Shown here piece by piece: positions 14,591 through 16,648 of a stretch of DNA of 16,648 bases. A model generated the notes under the pieces. The model searched no databases and was not told the origin of the DNA. It saw nothing but the letters and a program-made list of their open reading frames with translations. The DNA is taken from the NCBI GenBank assembly GCA_047624165.1, contig JBLHPD010000104.1, positions 1 to 16,648 on the forward strand. The letters run 5' to 3'. Position numbers and translations under genes: made by a program. Every line of letters starts with the position of its first letter. Positions within the stretch are counted from its first letter, which is position 1. This DNA comes from Clostridium_AD sp047624165. Lineage in GTDB: Bacteria > Bacillota > Clostridia > Clostridiales > Clostridiaceae.

Positions 14591-14633
14591 ATCTAAAAAA
14601 ATAACTAGTCTTCCTCTAGTTATTTTTTTAGAT
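14591..14633 (-). terminator. Terminator of the unrecognised 146-aa gene
   Basis: A perfect 18-bp stem (14591-14608 with 14616-14633), loop TCTTCCT, with A/T-rich runs on both sides. It lies 18 nt after the minus-strand stop at 14652 and just before the cyclophilin promoter. Confidence 0.88.
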
Positions 14634-14651
14634 ACTATAGTAAGTAACAAC

Positions 14652-15092
14652 CTAAATAACTTGCTGCCCCAGGCTTATTTTTAAAATCATTCTTTCTTGA
14701 GGTTCATCCAATCTTATATGAATATTTCCGCCGGGAAGTATTATTAAAAAATGTTCATCTAGCATGTCTACTTCTCGATTTTTATCAATATTAACCATAT
14801 CTATTTCTAAGTTCTCATCAATCTCTTCTTTATTATATTCATAACCAACATTTAGACCACCAAATATACTTATATCTTTTAAGTGTTTATCCTCACTTGC
14901 AATAATTAAATGTGCAATATTTTTATTTTCTTCGAATTTACATACTAGATGATTTATCACACATATATAATTGCTTTGCACTGGATTATTGATTATTATA
15001 CAATTTATTTTTTTTGTTTCTTCAATTGCCATGCTAAATATATCATGACCTACATGATGTTCATTATTATTTTTAAATTTAAATACTTTCAT
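14652..15092 (-). CDS. Hypothetical protein, 146 aa
   Basis: I do not recognise this protein. It has no signal peptide or membrane segment, so it is probably cytoplasmic. It begins MKVFKFKNNNEHHVGHD and is likely alpha+beta. The middle (about 88-112) is strongly acidic (EEIDENLEIDMVNIDKNREVD), then LDEHFLIILPGG (113-124) and a final strand follow. The LPGGNIHI segment is loosely reminiscent of cupin or YhcH-like beta proteins, but this is too weak to call. The ORF is well supported: AAGGTGATT before the ATG, a hairpin terminator of its own and a start 213 nt from murI. Its palindrome-containing upstream region may hold an operator. Confidence 0.7.
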   Translation of the reverse strand: MKVFKFKNNNEHHVGHDIFSMAIEETKKINCIIINNPVQSNYICVINHLVCKFEENKNIAHLIIASEDKHLKDISIFGGLNVGYEYNKEEIDENLEIDMVNIDKNREVDMLDEHFLIILPGGNIHIRLDEPQERMILKISLGQQVI

Positions 15093-15157
15093 TTAATCAC
15101 CTTATTTCTGTTGTTTTTGATACCTAATCTAGTGTATTCGCCTAGTCATGATATTGC

Positions 15158-15182
15158 TATAATTAATTTAAAATTAATTATA
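15158..15182. repeat. Perfect 25-bp palindrome upstream of the 146-aa gene
   Basis: 12-bp arms, 15158-15169 and 15171-15182, about a central A, carrying TATAAT on both strands. It lies 66-90 nt before the ATG at 15092. It consists only of A and T, so it could be an operator or chance. Confidence 0.45.
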
Positions 15183-15231
15183 TAAACTTTGTTATTTTAA
15201 CGTTTTAAATGCAAATACCTATAAAATAAAA

Positions 15232-15273
15232 AAAAACAGTATGAAACTAATAAACTAGTTTCATACTGTTTTT
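15232..15273 (-). terminator. Terminator of murI
   Basis: A perfect 17-bp stem (15232-15248 with 15257-15273), 8-nt loop, followed on the minus strand by a run of nine T. It begins 33 nt after the murI stop. Confidence 0.92.
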
Positions 15274-15305
15274 ACACGCGGCTATAATTAGGCTTTAAAA
15301 TATGT

Positions 15306-16097
15306 TTATGTTTTTAATAATTTATAACTTAAATCTATTAAATTATTATTAATAGAAGAACTGCTACTTGTAGCAGAATTATATATAGCTACAATGCCCT
15401 TTGTTTTCTTTGAATTTAAAAGATTATTGCGAATAAGCTGCCTTTTAAGTTGATTAACTGTACCTACACTTCCATCAATTATAATAGTTTTTTCCCCAAC
15501 GATTTTAACTAATTCGTTTTTTATAAATGGATAGTGAGTGCATCCAAGGACTATAGATGCTACTTCTAAATTCATAAATTGCTTAAGCTTTCCTTTTAGA
15601 TACCTTTCGATTTGCTCTCCCTCTATAATTCCATGTTCTATGAGTTCAACGAGCCCCGGACAAGGAAGAGATATTATATCCACCTCTCTATTGTACTTCT
15701 CCATTAAATTACTAAACTTATTTTCAGCGAGTGTCATTGGAGTAGCCATAATAATTATACTTTTACCTCTACTGATTTTTACAGCAGGCTTTAGTGCAGG
15801 CTCTATACCAATTATAGATATGTCTGTATATTTTTCTCGAAGCGCATCTATAGCTGCACTAGTAGCGGTATTGCAAGCAATTACTACTACTTTTGCCCCT
15901 TTATCCAAAAGAAAATCTACTGCATTAAAAGTTAATTTCCTAACTTCATTTACATCTTTAGTTCCATAGGGCGCATTTTTCGAATCTCCGAAGTACACAA
16001 AATCTTCATTAGGCAGAACTTTTAAAGATTCCTTTAGCACACTTATTCCACCTACTCCTGAGTCAAAAAATCCTATTGGTTTTTCTTTATTATTCAT
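15306..16097 (-). CDS. murI: Glutamate racemase
   Basis: Cofactor-independent racemase of 263 aa, the usual length, converting L-glutamate to D-glutamate for peptidoglycan precursors in the cytoplasm. Both catalytic cysteines are visible: Cys75 in VVIACNTATS and Cys186 in VLGCTHYP. The N-terminal IGFFDSGVGGISVL (8-21) and FGDSKNAPYGTK (36-47) are family signatures. The ribosome-binding site is GGTGGTGAT before the ATG. It is transcribed alone, divergent from the small gene at 16263, and ends at a strong terminator. A serine run (SATSSSSS, about 241-248) near the C terminus is unusual but lies outside the active site. Confidence 0.97.
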   Translation of the reverse strand: MNNKEKPIGFFDSGVGGISVLKESLKVLPNEDFVYFGDSKNAPYGTKDVNEVRKLTFNAVDFLLDKGAKVVVIACNTATSAAIDALREKYTDISIIGIEPALKPAVKISRGKSIIIMATPMTLAENKFSNLMEKYNREVDIISLPCPGLVELIEHGIIEGEQIERYLKGKLKQFMNLEVASIVLGCTHYPFIKNELVKIVGEKTIIIDGSVGTVNQLKRQLIRNNLLNSKKTKGIVAIYNSATSSSSSINNNLIDLSYKLLKT

Positions 16098-16262
16098 ATA
16101 ATCACCACCATATTAAAATTAACTCGCCTACATATAATTCATAAGAAGAAAGGTATACATTGAAACAGTATCATTTTAAGTCACACATATACATTACATT
16201 AAATAATATATTAATAAGTCTATCCATTTAATTTAAATTATAACATAAAAGGAGGAAATGTT

Positions 16263-16556
16263 ATGCCCTCAGCACCTAATTTATATAAAATTAAAGATTC
16301 AATAAATAAGGGTATAGAAGTTATATCAACCAAATCCGAAGGTTTTATTGGATTATCCAAACTTAAATATAAAATTAACTCTGAAGAAAATAGTATGGAA
16401 GATCTTTATCGCGATTTAGGAAAGAAATTGTACTCAATTTTCAAAACAACTAATTACATTGATGACTCACTATTAGATTATTGCAATGCTCTAAAGAAAA
16501 TAGAAACCCGCATAAAAGATCTTGAAAAAGAACTAAGTAAAATTAATAAAAAATAA
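16263..16556 (+). CDS. Small helical protein, 97 aa
   Basis: Small, charged, probably all-helical protein. The N-terminal half (NLYKIKDSINKGIEVISTKS, 6-25) and the following LSKLKYKINSEENSMEDLYRDLGKKLYSI recall the helical leader of clostridial proteins that end in a zinc ribbon, but here no cysteine pair is present and the C terminus (LKKIETRIKDLEKELSKINK, 77-96) is a short coiled coil. Function is unknown. Strong ribosome-binding site (AAAGGAGG), ATG start, its own terminator; divergent from murI. Confidence 0.72.
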   Translation: MPSAPNLYKIKDSINKGIEVISTKSEGFIGLSKLKYKINSEENSMEDLYRDLGKKLYSIFKTTNYIDDSLLDYCNALKKIETRIKDLEKELSKINKK

Positions 16557-16582
16557 AAGATATAAACTTTGTTCTATCTTAT

Positions 16583-16624
16583 AATATAAAAAATAGTGAT
16601 ACAATTATCACTATTTTTTATATT
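16583..16624 (+). terminator. Terminator of the small helical protein gene
   Basis: A perfect 18-bp stem (16583-16600 with 16607-16624), loop ACAATT, with A6 and T6 steps and a T-rich tail. It begins 26 nt after the stop codon. Confidence 0.88.
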
Positions 16625-16648
16625 TTTCTTTATATTTATTTAATTACA

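Noticed and set aside
15538..15969. 143-codon open frame on the plus strand
   Set aside because: It lies wholly antisense to murI, starts at a GTG without a ribosome-binding site, and its composition follows from the murI codons.

Overview
The window is low-GC, AT-rich DNA with strong purine-rich Shine-Dalgarno sites, TTG/GTG starts beside ATG, short intergenic gaps and many hairpin terminators. Together with the gene content (H-NOX chemoreceptor, orphan UgpC-type ATPase, DUF3783, YkvI-like membrane protein, PflX-type radical SAM protein) this points to an anaerobic clostridium (Clostridium sensu stricto or a close relative). The species cannot be named from this sequence alone. No rRNA, tRNA, CRISPR array, complete insertion sequence or prophage was seen.

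Layout. 1-193: open frame cut by the window edge, possibly the tail of a transposase. 194-557: non-coding apart from a possible 18-codon minus-strand ORF, then a good sigma-A promoter followed by a striking 18-bp dyad nested in a second 11-bp dyad. 558-3201 (+): a six-helix membrane chemoreceptor followed closely by an alpha/beta hydrolase, closed by a terminator. 3386-5456 (-): UgpC/MsmX-type ABC ATPase and a PucR/CdaR-family regulator in one operon with no permease or binding-protein gene. 5621-6547 (-): YtqA/YhcC-family radical SAM protein (MnmL-related). 6674-7750 (-): lipoprotein. 7993-10073 (+): YkvI-like transporter-fold membrane protein, then a PflX-type radical SAM protein with its own promoter. 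10147-13381 (-): a three-gene group of LexA/S24-fold regulator without catalytic residues, H-NOX chemoreceptor and PAP2 phosphatase/phosphotransferase. 13555-14507 (-): cyclophilin and DUF3783 protein. 14652-15092 (-): unrecognised protein. 15306-16097 (-): glutamate racemase. 16263-16556 (+): small helical protein.

How the genes work together. Much of the window is sensing. Two chemoreceptors of nearly equal length (598 and 599 aa) would feed the CheA/CheW array: one with an unknown membrane-embedded input, one with a cytoplasmic heme gas sensor that keeps all three residues associated with O2/NO ligation in the Caldanaerobacter (Thermoanaerobacter) H-NOX. The most unusual DNA signal is a run of nine G that serves as the ribosome-binding region of the H-NOX chemoreceptor gene; in such AT-rich DNA it is a candidate slippage switch for gas taxis. 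The other genes are mainly housekeeping: cell-wall D-glutamate supply, protein folding, tRNA modification and sugar-uptake energisation.
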